From NCBI GenBank assembly GCA_903895855.1, contig CAITVN010000241.1:1-53396 (forward strand): 53,396 nt of DNA. Reading direction: 5' to 3'. The position numbers and the translations under genes are program-made. Source of the DNA: Oligoflexia bacterium. Its GTDB lineage: Bacteria > Bdellovibrionota > UBA1018. The notes beneath the pieces are model-generated. The model saw only the letters and a program-made list of their open reading frames with translations, was not told the DNA's origin and ran no database searches. This document shows positions 1 to 9,100 of this stretch, in pieces (within the stretch, counting starts at the first letter, position 1; each line of letters opens with the position of its first letter).

Positions 1-180
<180 letters not shown>

Positions 181-235
181 TTAGCACAAGAAAGCTAACA
201 ATCGAAGGTACATGAAATACCTAAAGAACTTGATC

Positions 236-254
236 AAAAAACTCTTAAAGAGTT
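236..254 (-). terminator. Possible intrinsic terminator downstream of the subtilisin gene
   Basis: Read on the minus strand this is a 7-bp stem (AACTCTT / AAGAGTT, one-base loop) followed by a short T run, about 30 nt past the protease stop codon. The stem is AT-rich and the loop tiny, so it is weak. It lies between two convergent genes. Confidence 0.35.
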
Positions 255-284
255 CATCTCGACTTGCACTGGCTTGAGTTGCAG

Positions 285-1958
285 CTATTCAATCACTGAA
301 TAGCCATCAATTTCGTAGCCAAATGACTGATTTGCCGAATCAGATCTCAAGTTCACTTCAATTTCGCTGCCCTCGACTGGCCGACTCCACAACGAGCCTT
401 GATTACGATTCAAGGTCTCACGAGTTTTTTTGCGCGAGTCGCGCAAGATAATTCCGTCCATTTGCTCGGCGGTTTGAAGCAACTTGAAGTGCAGCTTGAT
501 CTGCTTAGCGCCCTGATGTGAAACTAATGATTTGATATTTGCAAGCGACGGATAAGGGTGCGGAGACTCTGCGCGAAACGCGTAGAATTTCCATCCTTCA
601 GGATCGCTTTCAACTAGTGGTGTTGACTTATTCTGAAGCAGATTCAAAACATTCAAGCGGCCACCACTCGAATACCGACCTTGAAGGGCGTATCGGTGAT
701 CAACCGATGAAACGAGGCGCTCAGCGACTTGAAAATTCGATAGTCCTGGCTCATTCGACCAAAGTAGTGCCGCCGCACCGGCTACATGAGGACAAGCCAT
801 CGAAGTGCCACTCATGAGCTTGTATTCGCCTTCTTTAAAGGCACTATAAATATGAAATCCAGGAGCGGTCAGGTGAACTGACTTTGTACCCCAATTGGTA
901 AAAACCGTTTCAGAATCGGTCTCGTCTGTTGCACCCACAGAAACAACCCCTTTGATCGGATAACTGGCTGGGTAGGTTGGCTCAGTATCATTATGATTGT
1001 GCTCGTTTCCGGCTGCCGCGACATAAAGAATGCCCCGCTTCGTGACTTCACTAATCACTTCTGCAAACGCCTTCGAATAGCCATCGCCCCCCCAACTATT
1101 ACTCAAGACATTCGCCTTCATGATCATCGCGTACTCAGTCGCTAGAATTCCATTCTCAAGTGTGCCATCACCGCCAGCACCCAAGAATTTTACAGCCATA
1201 ATTTGCGCTGTTGGGGCGACCCCCATGATTCCAACACCATTATGAGCACCCGCGATAATGCCAGCACAATGCGATCCGTGCCCCATGTTGTCGTTCGGGT
1301 CGTTTGAATTGTCATGAAAGTTCCAGCCCTGTACATCATCAATAAATCCGTTTCCGTCATTATCGATTCCGTCAGTGGCTCGGTCTTTCAAATTTCCTTG
1401 CGCGTCAGTGTAAGTGCCACTCTCACCCGGGTTTTTCCAGGCATTCGCAGCCAAATCGGGATGGGTATAATCAACACCGGTATCAATCACGGCAACTACT
1501 GGTCTCGTGAGGCTATTTGAAACTCCCCACGCACCAAGAGCATCAATGTTTCGTAGCCCCCACTGCTGCGCATACTCAGGATCAAGGGGATATTCGCGCG
1601 CACTGTCGGTTTCATTGGCAACCTGGCTTGTGTGATACAAGTAGTTAGGTTCGATGTATTCAATCAAACTACTTTGACGGTAGCTTGCCACAATGCTGGC
1701 TTCGTTTAGGCGACGCTCGGCTGGTATAGCAACCACTTGAAACTGAGAAAACGTCTTAAACGGAGTTCTCACACTCACACCCAAACTTCGATGAAGATCA
1801 GACAACCGTGAATTTGACCTCAGCTCACCTTTCATGCGAATAAGGTATTCGCCATTTACTGCGGCATGAGGGGCCGCAAATGAAGCTGCCGACACCAAAA
1901 GTGTGAGCATGCTGAATGAACTAATGATTCTAAATAAGTTCTGGGTATTTTTCTTCAT
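285..1958 (-). CDS. Secreted subtilisin-like serine protease (S8)
   Basis: A 557-residue pre-pro-protease. Residues 1-29 form a Sec signal peptide with a hydrophobic core. Residues 36-108 resemble an I9 propeptide that acts as intramolecular chaperone and inhibitor. The catalytic domain follows, with Asp159 (VAVIDTGVDYTHPDL), His227 (MGHGSHCAGIIAG), the oxyanion Asn318 (AAAGNE) and Ser386 (MSGTSMACPHVAGAA). An acidic DGIDNDGNGFIDD stretch near 197-209 looks like a calcium-binding insertion. About 100 C-terminal residues after the peptidase domain are of unknown type. The protein should be exported and self-processed, a plausible hydrolytic enzyme of a predator or scavenger. The start has a G-run just upstream. 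All catalytic residues are present. Confidence 0.93.
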   Translation of the reverse strand: MKKNTQNLFRIISSFSMLTLLVSAASFAAPHAAVNGEYLIRMKGELRSNSRLSDLHRSLGVSVRTPFKTFSQFQVVAIPAERRLNEASIVASYRQSSLIEYIEPNYLYHTSQVANETDSAREYPLDPEYAQQWGLRNIDALGAWGVSNSLTRPVVAVIDTGVDYTHPDLAANAWKNPGESGTYTDAQGNLKDRATDGIDNDGNGFIDDVQGWNFHDNSNDPNDNMGHGSHCAGIIAGAHNGVGIMGVAPTAQIMAVKFLGAGGDGTLENGILATEYAMIMKANVLSNSWGGDGYSKAFAEVISEVTKRGILYVAAAGNEHNHNDTEPTYPASYPIKGVVSVGATDETDSETVFTNWGTKSVHLTAPGFHIYSAFKEGEYKLMSGTSMACPHVAGAAALLWSNEPGLSNFQVAERLVSSVDHRYALQGRYSSGGRLNVLNLLQNKSTPLVESDPEGWKFYAFRAESPHPYPSLANIKSLVSHQGAKQIKLHFKLLQTAEQMDGIILRDSRKKTRETLNRNQGSLWSRPVEGSEIEVNLRSDSANQSFGYEIDGYSVIE

Positions 1959-1984
1959 ACCCCCAGTTTTGCATGAATCAAAAA

Positions 1985-3229
1985 CTATGCAAGTCGAATC
2001 AAGCGACTATCAACATCGAGAACGATGCCCGTGCAATCTTGGGGTGGCAGGTCATCATCGCCAACCGATTTCTTGATTTGATAGGCGCACTCGTTGAGTA
2101 GATCGACCGGCGCTTGAACCTTGTACTTTTCAAGAAACGACACGCACTCGAGTGGATCACCACTACCGACTTGGTCAACAAAGCCGTCAGAAAACAAAAC
2201 CAGCCGATCGCCAGGCTGAAGCTGAATCAAGCCCTCACCGAGAGCTACTGACTGATGAAATTTTGGCGATTCAGTCATCGCTTCACCTTGAGGCTTGAGG
2301 TAGCGAATTTCAGCTGTCGCCTTAGGAAGGTGAAACACTGCAGTACTTCCTAGATTTAGGTACTTAAAGAGGTAATCTTTTCGGCTCATCACGCCATAAA
2401 ATAACGACAGAGAGTTCTTGGTGCCGAGAACCGAAATCAATTCTGATCGAATTTTTCTCACCGTTTCTGTGCATGATCGTGACTCATCACTGCTCAGATG
2501 CATGGCAATTTTCATCAAAGTCGAAACCACGGCGCTTGAAAGTCCGTAGCTAGATGAATCAGTTAACAATAACGAAAATTGAGAACCCGCTTTGCCTTCG
2601 GCAATATCAAAATAATCGCCTCCAGATTTAGCACCAGCGATGTAACGACTCGCAATTTTGAAACCTTTAACATCAGGAAACCTTAACGGAAGAACACCTT
2701 TTTGCAAACGCTCAGAAATTTGAAGGTCATTCTTAAACTCATCAACTAAACTCTTGAGTACCTGATTCGCAGCAGCGATCTCAAGCCATTTTCTCTTTTC
2801 AAGCATGCGCTCAAATCGCAGAACCAATTCGATACCACGAATCGGCCGCACCAAAACCTCATCAACCCAACCTTCATCGTAGGCTTCGGGCCACTCGCAC
2901 TTTTCGGCTACGACTAAAACGCGGTACCCTTTAAAATCCTGCTGCGCCTTCAACTGGGCATGCCAATGCTCTAAACTCGAATCAATAAAGAGCACATCGC
3001 AAGATTCGATCGACTCGCTCTTTCTTAGGTATTCTGACGAGCGTCCCTCAAGACAAGCGAGTAGTTCGTCGGTTAAATGCATTGACCTCGACTCATTTGC
3101 CGAGAGAATCGCAAAACCGAGCGGAAACGTGAGTTCTCGACTCGAGCCCACTCGATGAGAATCTTGAGAGACTGAAGGAATCTGTTCATTGGTTGCATCG
3201 GCTGCATCTTTTTTCTGTGGTTTTCCCAT
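1985..3229 (-). CDS. PP2C-type (SpoIIE/RsbU) phosphatase with degenerate receiver-like N-terminus
   Basis: 414 residues. Residues 35-145 resemble a response-regulator receiver: Asp83 in CDVLFIDSS fits the phospho-acceptor strand, but the invariant lysine of the KP motif is Arg128 (VRPI), so phosphorylation is doubtful. A helical linker (145-180) leads into a SpoIIE phosphatase domain with SGGDYFD (Asp205), LLLTDSSSYGLSSA (Asp224) and a late LVLFSDGFVDQ motif, the metal-binding aspartates of PP2C enzymes. The family usually dephosphorylates anti-anti-sigma or other Ser/Thr-phosphorylated partners. AGGA sits 7 nt before the ATG. It lies 26 bp upstream of the subtilisin gene on the same strand and 2 kb from a Ser/Thr kinase, a possible opposing pair (inference). 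Confidence 0.85.
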   Translation of the reverse strand: MGKPQKKDAADATNEQIPSVSQDSHRVGSSRELTFPLGFAILSANESRSMHLTDELLACLEGRSSEYLRKSESIESCDVLFIDSSLEHWHAQLKAQQDFKGYRVLVVAEKCEWPEAYDEGWVDEVLVRPIRGIELVLRFERMLEKRKWLEIAAANQVLKSLVDEFKNDLQISERLQKGVLPLRFPDVKGFKIASRYIAGAKSGGDYFDIAEGKAGSQFSLLLTDSSSYGLSSAVVSTLMKIAMHLSSDESRSCTETVRKIRSELISVLGTKNSLSLFYGVMSRKDYLFKYLNLGSTAVFHLPKATAEIRYLKPQGEAMTESPKFHQSVALGEGLIQLQPGDRLVLFSDGFVDQVGSGDPLECVSFLEKYKVQAPVDLLNECAYQIKKSVGDDDLPPQDCTGIVLDVDSRLIRLA

Positions 3230-3267
3230 ACTATTTTCCTCTTTAACCTTTCAGCTTGTCTACGTTC

Positions 3268-4377
3268 TCAAAAAGCTCTCATTGTGTATTGAACAGTAAA
3301 ACGCGTGTCTCTTTCTTCTTTCGGCTTGTCGCCAATCTCTTCAGCCCACCAACCCAAATTTAGGTCAGTGCGACCGCTACGAAAACCGAGCCCCACCGAG
3401 GGCGAACCTGAACCCCAGCCACCACGCAAGAACACTGAATTGCGAATATTAATCTCAGCTGCGGTGCCCAGTCGCATGGTGTAGATCGAATAAGCCTTAG
3501 TGTTGGTGACATCACGAAGTTCGATCGTGTAATTAACCGTCACGCCGTTTCCGGCCTTAGGTGAAATGGCTAGAGCGGCATCAAAAGTCATGGGTTCATC
3601 GGGTGGCGTCTCAGTTGACGTCGACCCAAACGAGTACAAAGTCGTTGATTTGAATTTCGTGCCCAGAATATTTCGGGCTACAAAGTGGGCCGAGGGTAGA
3701 TAGGCCATCGGTATGGTCAAAGAGGCACCTGCTGTATGAGCCAGGGCGGTACCCTTCGGTAGTCCCACGTTGTACCCCAGGGTATCAGTCTTATTCAAAA
3801 TCACATTTCCCTCGGCAACATTGAGGTACTGGGCGCTATAGCCTACGCGAATCAATCCAGAGTACAAAGGCAGTGAAATTCCGGCAGTAGGAATCAACTC
3901 ATACTTACTGCGATTTCGAATGGTGCCATCGCCGCGGTCTTTACCTGTCACGCGAGTCTGAAACAACAACCCACCTGAAAAGCCACGAAATGAAACCGTT
4001 GGAAAAACGACGCCAGAAACTCCGGGCGAAGTGCCAATATTATTGGCGAGAACGTCTTTGTATAACGGCAGGCTATAAAACTTATACGAATTTGTGGTCA
4101 TCGTATTGATGAACGAGCTATTGACCCCGAACTGCATCGTAGTCTCAGTCTGAAAACGGCGAATACGAGCAAGACCGGCGGGATTATAGAATAGCGCCGT
4201 CGAGTCGTCGACAATACCAATAAACTGATCAGCTAAGCCCGCCGAGCGTGCCGAGATCAATCGAGAGCCAGGCATGATGTCTTCGCGAGCATGAGTGACT
4301 CTCTCGCCACTGAGCACAGCCCCAATCGCTACGAGGGCCATCAAATGCTTACAACTTGTTCTTGTAGAACACTCCAT
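3268..4377 (-). CDS. Outer-membrane beta-barrel protein, OmpP1/FadL- or PorV-like
   Basis: About 369 residues. The N-terminus has a short signal peptide (MALVAIGAVLSG..THA) followed by GSRLISARSAGLADQF and DDSTALFYNPAGLARI. The NPAGLA motif is typical of the hatch region in FadL/UPF0164-type barrels. The rest is alternating amphipathic strands, and the final residues (TRFTVQYTMRAF) end in Phe as expected for BAM recognition. Likely role: an outer-membrane porin or channel, ligand unknown. ATG at 4377 is preferred; GTG at 4383 is possible. It is divergent from the OmpR-type regulator starting at 4526, so the 150 bp between them may be a shared promoter region. Confidence 0.75.
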   Translation of the reverse strand: MECSTRTSCKHLMALVAIGAVLSGERVTHAREDIMPGSRLISARSAGLADQFIGIVDDSTALFYNPAGLARIRRFQTETTMQFGVNSSFINTMTTNSYKFYSLPLYKDVLANNIGTSPGVSGVVFPTVSFRGFSGGLLFQTRVTGKDRGDGTIRNRSKYELIPTAGISLPLYSGLIRVGYSAQYLNVAEGNVILNKTDTLGYNVGLPKGTALAHTAGASLTIPMAYLPSAHFVARNILGTKFKSTTLYSFGSTSTETPPDEPMTFDAALAISPKAGNGVTVNYTIELRDVTNTKAYSIYTMRLGTAAEINIRNSVFLRGGWGSGSPSVGLGFRSGRTDLNLGWWAEEIGDKPKEERDTRFTVQYTMRAF

Positions 4378-4525
4378 CAACACTCTTATCGGCAGTTAGA
4401 AGAAATATTCTTGGCCGTTCAACTAGGAAAATATTGCCAAAGCGCACTTATTTTGCCCGTCACAATTCTGTCACTTGCCAAACCTGTTCAGAGTTTTTTA
4501 CAATAAGAAAAAGAAAGAACAGGCC

Positions 4526-5215
4526 ATGGAACAAAAAAGCGCAAAAAAGAAAATCTTAGTCATCGAAGACAGTCCTGACACGAGAAAATTCTTAGAGACT
4601 TTACTAGGAAAAAACTACGAAGTTTTGTCGGCTGAGAACGGCGTCATTGGCATCGACTACGCAAGAAATAAATCGCCCGATCTCATCTTGCTCGACATCA
4701 TGCTTCCGATACTAAATGGCTACGATGCCTGCAGTTTACTGAAAAAAGACGAGAGAACAAAAAAAATTCCGATCATTTTTCTCTCTGCAAAAAACTCGAT
4801 TCAAGACATCACCCAAGGCTTAAGTTCTGGCGCAGACGACTACATTCCGAAACCCTTTGACTACAAGGAACTCTTGGCCAGAATCGAAGTGAGATTGAGA
4901 AAAGGCAGTGAAGCTAAACTCGAAATCATTCAAATTGGAGACTTAAGAATCGACCCCGATACCAGAGAAGTTCAGTACGCCGGCAAAATAACTCACCTCA
5001 CAGTTACCGAGTTTGACATACTGCGTTGCTTGGCATCAAAGCCGGGTGAAATTATTTCGAGAGACGCCATCATGAAAGACGTTTGGAAGAGTGAATCTGA
5101 CAAAACCAGTGACCGAACCATCGATGTGCACATTCGCGCGCTTAGAAAGAAAATTCCTTCTCTCACCAAACATGTCATCTCGATTTATGGAGTGGGCTAC
5201 AAATACGAGGCCTAG
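4526..5215 (+). CDS. OmpR/PhoB-family response regulator
   Basis: 229 residues from ATG 4526; a TTG 51 nt upstream is in frame but would add a lysine-rich tail before the receiver. Receiver domain 9-120: acidic pair in VIEDS, phospho-acceptor Asp57 (LILLDIMLP), switch Ser in FLSAK, Lys109 (YIPKPF). A winged-helix DNA-binding domain covers about 130-229, with LTVTEFDILRCLASKPGEI, the recognition region SDRTIDVHIRALRKKI, and the closing IYGVGYKYEA. It should bind DNA as a dimer when phosphorylated. No partner histidine kinase is adjacent, so it is an orphan regulator; the divergent barrel gene is a candidate target (inference). Confidence 0.93.
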   Translation: MEQKSAKKKILVIEDSPDTRKFLETLLGKNYEVLSAENGVIGIDYARNKSPDLILLDIMLPILNGYDACSLLKKDERTKKIPIIFLSAKNSIQDITQGLSSGADDYIPKPFDYKELLARIEVRLRKGSEAKLEIIQIGDLRIDPDTREVQYAGKITHLTVTEFDILRCLASKPGEIISRDAIMKDVWKSESDKTSDRTIDVHIRALRKKIPSLTKHVISIYGVGYKYEA

Positions 5216-5253
5216 CCTGCAAGGCTCACAGCCGATCGCTGATTACGGGCCCC

Positions 5254-7245
5254 CTACTTCGCATCTAGCCGCTCATCAACGACAACGGTCTTACTCTCTT
5301 GTACGTCGACCTGAACCTTCTTGCCCATTTGTAGTAGATTGTTCTCAAAGACAATCACGGCATGCCCCGCCGGCACCCGTTCATTCTCGATTGGCGTTTT
5401 CTTAATGAATTCATCGTTGCCAATTTGAATCCTGATATCAGCACTCGGGCTTGAGCGAATACTCAAAAACCCCTGTTTCTCTGGCTCTAGTTGAATTTCA
5501 TAGGGCCATTCTTTACTCTGACCGATCTGATTTTTCTGAATGACAAAGTCAATTTCTTTTCGTTTGTACCCCACTCGCTCAGCTACAATATTTAACGGAG
5601 TATCCAAAGAAACCACAACTGTTGCACTTGCAGCGTCGACAGCTGCACCATTGAGCGTCACTTTGGTATCGCGACCAATGGGCTGCCAAGTGAGCTTAAG
5701 CGCGATCTTACCTTCAGAACTCTGATTAGCAACGACCTCGCCAGATGAGACCGATCGAATTGGCTGAGTCACAGGCTCCTGAACCTGCGTAATCGGAGCT
5801 GGCGAAAAGAAATCTGAAATCACTGGCAAACGAAAACCAACCTGGGGACCCAGCGCCCCTAATGCAATCACACCGAGAATTGAGGCGGCTAGAATTTTTA
5901 CAGCTGACTTGCTGGCTCCGTAGTCTTGCTGTGGAGCTCTCGACAATTGCGAAGTGATACTGCCTGTTCCAACCACCGCTCCTTGAAAAGATCCTGACCC
6001 AGTCAAACCCGTGTTGGTTGGTTGACCGAATTGAGTTGATGAGCGCGATGGAAGTCCTCGATTTTTCATCTGCGGTGAGCCCTCTAGCTCAATGCGAGAT
6101 GGTTGAATAGACTTTAAATCAATGATTGTCTGCTCACGCGCTTTAACAGGCTGCGCTCTCTGATCATCTGATGATGGGTTTGATGGTTTTTGTGGAAGCA
6201 CCTTGGTGGGCGACGAATCTAGCTCAGGCACACCAGCGGGATCAGTTGCCAGTAACTGTTCAAGTTTTTCGTTAAGACGTTGAATCTTTTTTCGGTCTTC
6301 AACAATTTCAGTTTGAAAAAGTTCTTTTGCTTGTTGTGAGAGATCTTCTGGTGAAAAATCTGGTGAAAACTTATAAAGAAATTTATGAAGTTCTCGATTA
6401 AACTCTCCAGCGGTTTGAAAACGCTTTTCTCGCTGCTTTGCGAGCGATTTGAGAACGATCATATCGAGCTCTTTTGGAACTCGCGGATTAAATTGAGACG
6501 GCGGTTTCACGTGAGTGTTGCAGCTCTCAATCATTTTCAAGATCGCTAAATCATTTTCGCCTTGAAAAAGTTTTTTTCCAACTAAGACTTCCCAAAGAAC
6601 GATTCCAAGTGCAAACAAATCAGAGCGGCCATCGAGCACTTCGCCGCTAATTTGTTCAGGCGAAAGGTAACTCGGTTTACCTTTGATCACTCCGGCTCTA
6701 GTCGCTTCTGAATTAGTTGTCGCCTTTGCGATACCAAAATCGATGACTTTGATTCCGCCGTCATACGAAATTAGAATATTTTGAGGACTGATATCTCGGT
6801 GAACGATATTGAGTAACTGCCCCGAGATTTTATCTCGGTAACTATGAGCATAATGAAGCCCAGCAGCGGCCTGTTCGACGATGTGAACGGCGAGTTCAAT
6901 TGGAAAGGGTTCTTTTCTTTCATTAAATTTATTTAGAAATTGTCGAACATTGCGCCCATCAACGAATTCCATTGCGATGAACAATTGATTTTGCTCTTCG
7001 CCGAAATCGAAGAGTTGAACCACATTCGGGTGATTGAACCCCATGCTGACATTGATCTCGTCTTTGAACATCTTAATGAATTCATGGTTTCCATCAAACC
7101 CGGCCTGAATTCGCTTGATCACCACAATGCGGCCAAGACCTTCAGTTGCCTTTTGTCGGGCCCGGTAAATTTCGGCCATTCCACCTTGAGCGAGCTCATC
7201 GAGTAGAAAGTATTTTCCAAATTTCTTTAGTTGTTCAATAGCCAT
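5254..7245 (-). CDS. Transmembrane Ser/Thr protein kinase with C-terminal PEGA-like domains
   Basis: 663 residues. The kinase domain spans about 9-290: glycine loop LAQGGMAEIYRA, Lys44 (VVIKRI), catalytic loop HRDISPQNIL (Asp151, Asn156), DFG Asp169 (VIDFGIAKA) and a SPEQISG P+1 region. This HRDISPQN type is common in myxobacterial and related kinases. A Pro/Ser/Gln-rich juxtamembrane linker (330-445) precedes one membrane helix near 449-467. The periplasmic part has two PEGA-like beta repeats (about 510-580 and 590-660). The expected role is sensing an envelope signal and phosphorylating cytoplasmic targets. AAGGA lies 6 nt before the ATG. A SpoIIE-type phosphatase is encoded 2 kb away on the same strand, but the divergently oriented OmpR regulator intervenes. 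Confidence 0.93.
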   Translation of the reverse strand: MAIEQLKKFGKYFLLDELAQGGMAEIYRARQKATEGLGRIVVIKRIQAGFDGNHEFIKMFKDEINVSMGFNHPNVVQLFDFGEEQNQLFIAMEFVDGRNVRQFLNKFNERKEPFPIELAVHIVEQAAAGLHYAHSYRDKISGQLLNIVHRDISPQNILISYDGGIKVIDFGIAKATTNSEATRAGVIKGKPSYLSPEQISGEVLDGRSDLFALGIVLWEVLVGKKLFQGENDLAILKMIESCNTHVKPPSQFNPRVPKELDMIVLKSLAKQREKRFQTAGEFNRELHKFLYKFSPDFSPEDLSQQAKELFQTEIVEDRKKIQRLNEKLEQLLATDPAGVPELDSSPTKVLPQKPSNPSSDDQRAQPVKAREQTIIDLKSIQPSRIELEGSPQMKNRGLPSRSSTQFGQPTNTGLTGSGSFQGAVVGTGSITSQLSRAPQQDYGASKSAVKILAASILGVIALGALGPQVGFRLPVISDFFSPAPITQVQEPVTQPIRSVSSGEVVANQSSEGKIALKLTWQPIGRDTKVTLNGAAVDAASATVVVSLDTPLNIVAERVGYKRKEIDFVIQKNQIGQSKEWPYEIQLEPEKQGFLSIRSSPSADIRIQIGNDEFIKKTPIENERVPAGHAVIVFENNLLQMGKKVQVDVQESKTVVVDERLDAK

Positions 7246-7449
7246 AGCAGTCCTTCATCACTCTCACTCATCGTCAGATTCGACACCAATCCTGAGGAAG
7301 TTATTAGGCAATCGTAACATATTAATTTTGTTGACTTTTTTAAGACACAAAAAGGTGTAGCCCATTGCACACAGTGCTATAAACCAAAATAGTATTGAAA
7401 TGCTGCGTCAAAAAGAATAGGGTTGCCCTCGAAAGGAAATTTATCTTCC

Positions 7450-8253
7450 ATGAAAATTTCAAAAATTCTGACTGGATCTTTGTTTGCGACCCTTTTTGCA
7501 GCCTTCAGCCTCACTGGCTCTTCAGCAATGGCTGGCCCCGACATTCTTGATATCGGAGCTGGATACGAGACTGATTTCAACAGTGATGGCCCCAATGACA
7601 ATGTGTTGGTTGAGTTGAGCGTTGATCATCAAAAAGTCTATTTTGCAGTAGAAGGCGCCTTCGCCCCATCGGCCTCAGGCGCGAACGTCATGCCTTACTT
7701 CACAGGAAAGCTCGTTGCCCTTCCGTTTGAACAGGTACTATCTGGAGATGGCGCCCGATTGAAGCTAAAGTACGGGCTGCTTCCGATCGAAGTAAAAACC
7801 AATCACGGCCTCAACAATAAACTGACCTTTGACATTTCAGCTGGAGAAATTCAGCTCCCGATCAACATCGGCGGCGCAATGTCAGCCTCACACCTCGTTA
7901 AAATGAAGTTCATCGTCGACGCCATCGGTTACAAAATGGCTAAATTCATGAACGACTCTGAACAATACGACGGCTTCAGAATCGGAAGCATCGCAATCTT
8001 AGGTGAGTTCATGGCTAGAGAATCACTTTGGGATACGGTCACCTTCGGAATCGAGTTGGGCGTCAATGCTGACCTGGCTTATAGCGACAAGCAAGGCTAC
8101 CTATCGGAGCAAAAAGCTGAAGCTAAGTTAATCATTCAACTTTACGGCGTTCGCCTTTTCGTCTCGGGCGCGGCCACTGGCTTGTACCGGGGTGAAACTG
8201 GTGAGTGGAAATTTGCTCCTATTCTCACGACCGGCGTAGCTTACCACTTTTAG
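7450..8253 (+). CDS. Secreted protein of unknown function, beta-rich
   Basis: 267 residues from ATG 7450, preceded by GAAAGGAAAT; a TTG 27 nt upstream is a weaker alternative. The N-terminus (MKISKILTGSLFATLFAAFS, ending in SSAMA) is a clear signal peptide with an Ala-X-Ala cleavage site. The mature protein is built of alternating polar and hydrophobic strands and ends LTTGVAYHF, with a terminal Phe like outer-membrane barrels. I do not recognise a family. An outer-membrane or periplasmic barrel of about 26 kDa is the best reading. It is followed by a strong terminator, so it is probably monocistronic. Confidence 0.8.
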   Translation: MKISKILTGSLFATLFAAFSLTGSSAMAGPDILDIGAGYETDFNSDGPNDNVLVELSVDHQKVYFAVEGAFAPSASGANVMPYFTGKLVALPFEQVLSGDGARLKLKYGLLPIEVKTNHGLNNKLTFDISAGEIQLPINIGGAMSASHLVKMKFIVDAIGYKMAKFMNDSEQYDGFRIGSIAILGEFMARESLWDTVTFGIELGVNADLAYSDKQGYLSEQKAEAKLIIQLYGVRLFVSGAATGLYRGETGEWKFAPILTTGVAYHF

Positions 8254-8278
8254 TTCAGCAGCTTACCACTTTTACTTC

Positions 8279-8323
8279 AATTGCAGAGGCGGGCAATCAC
8301 CCACCTCTGCAATTTCATTTTTA
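8279..8323 (+). terminator. Strong intrinsic terminator after the secreted protein gene
   Basis: Inverted repeat AATTGCAGAGG ... CCTCTGCAATT, extended by GGG/CCC across one mismatch around a short loop, followed by a T-rich tail. It lies 25 bp after the stop at 8253 and before the ComF-like gene. Confidence 0.85.
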
Positions 8324-8362
8324 GATTCTCTTGGTACACAGGTTGCTCTATTGCGTCTTCTG

Positions 8363-9100
8363 ATGCGCCAATTGAAACCCAGAATATCGAGCGAGTCACT
8401 GTTAAAAGCCGGAGTTCTCTGCCCCTCTTGCTGGCTACCGTGCAACCTTCAGACGCATCCCACCTCAAATGGCCTACCCTGCGATGTCTCTCAAAGTTCT
8501 CTATTGCCTCTGTTTAAAGAAGCCTACGCTTCATACTGGTTACATGAAAAATCGGGTGACCTTTTGAAACAATGGAAATTTAAGAACACCCACTTGCCCC
8601 CTATTGAACAAGAACTGATCTACTGGGTTGCCAAAATGATTAAATCCAGCAATCGCCTGATCATTCTGCCCATTCCGCAATCATTTGAGCGTTCGTGGAC
8701 CCTTTCACGTAGCCCTGCTGGCCAGCTCGCCGAAAGAATCTACGCAATCGCAAATCAACTCAGACAACCGGGCGAAACCATTACCCTAGAAAACACCCCA
8801 GAGGCCGCATTGAAATTTCGAAATTTGCGCTCTCAAAATCGGCAAAAACACTCAAACGCGATGACCAGGAGACTCGATCAATCGAGCGAACCTGAGTGCG
8901 ATACCCACGAAGACTTGAGTCTGTATTCAGGACAGTCTGTACTATTAATCGACGATTTTATCACTACCGGACAAACCTTATTCAAGTACGCAAAGGCAGT
9001 CAGAAAACTAGGAGCAAGAAACCTCTACGCTTACAGCCTCGGCCTCAGACCCTTGCTGAGTCAAAACCTGTTTCAAGCCGAGCCGAGTTTTGTCAATTGA
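8363..9100 (+). CDS. ComF-family phosphoribosyltransferase-like protein
   Basis: About 245 residues. The C-terminal half carries the PRPP-binding loop VLLIDDFITTGQTL of type I phosphoribosyltransferase folds. An earlier LIILPIPQSFERSW and the RNLRSQNRQKH stretch match the ComF core (usually VPvp ... R.RGFNQ). The N-terminus keeps a Cys-rich patch (CPSCWLPC, then a fourth Cys at LPC), a reduced version of the usual ComF zinc ribbon. ComF proteins take part in DNA uptake and transformation or DNA processing. Start is uncertain (TTG 8351 or ATG 8363; no clear Shine-Dalgarno). The last 93 bp overlap the end of the convergent minus-strand gene. Confidence 0.82.
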   Translation: MRQLKPRISSESLLKAGVLCPSCWLPCNLQTHPTSNGLPCDVSQSSLLPLFKEAYASYWLHEKSGDLLKQWKFKNTHLPPIEQELIYWVAKMIKSSNRLIILPIPQSFERSWTLSRSPAGQLAERIYAIANQLRQPGETITLENTPEAALKFRNLRSQNRQKHSNAMTRRLDQSSEPECDTHEDLSLYSGQSVLLIDDFITTGQTLFKYAKAVRKLGARNLYAYSLGLRPLLSQNLFQAEPSFVN

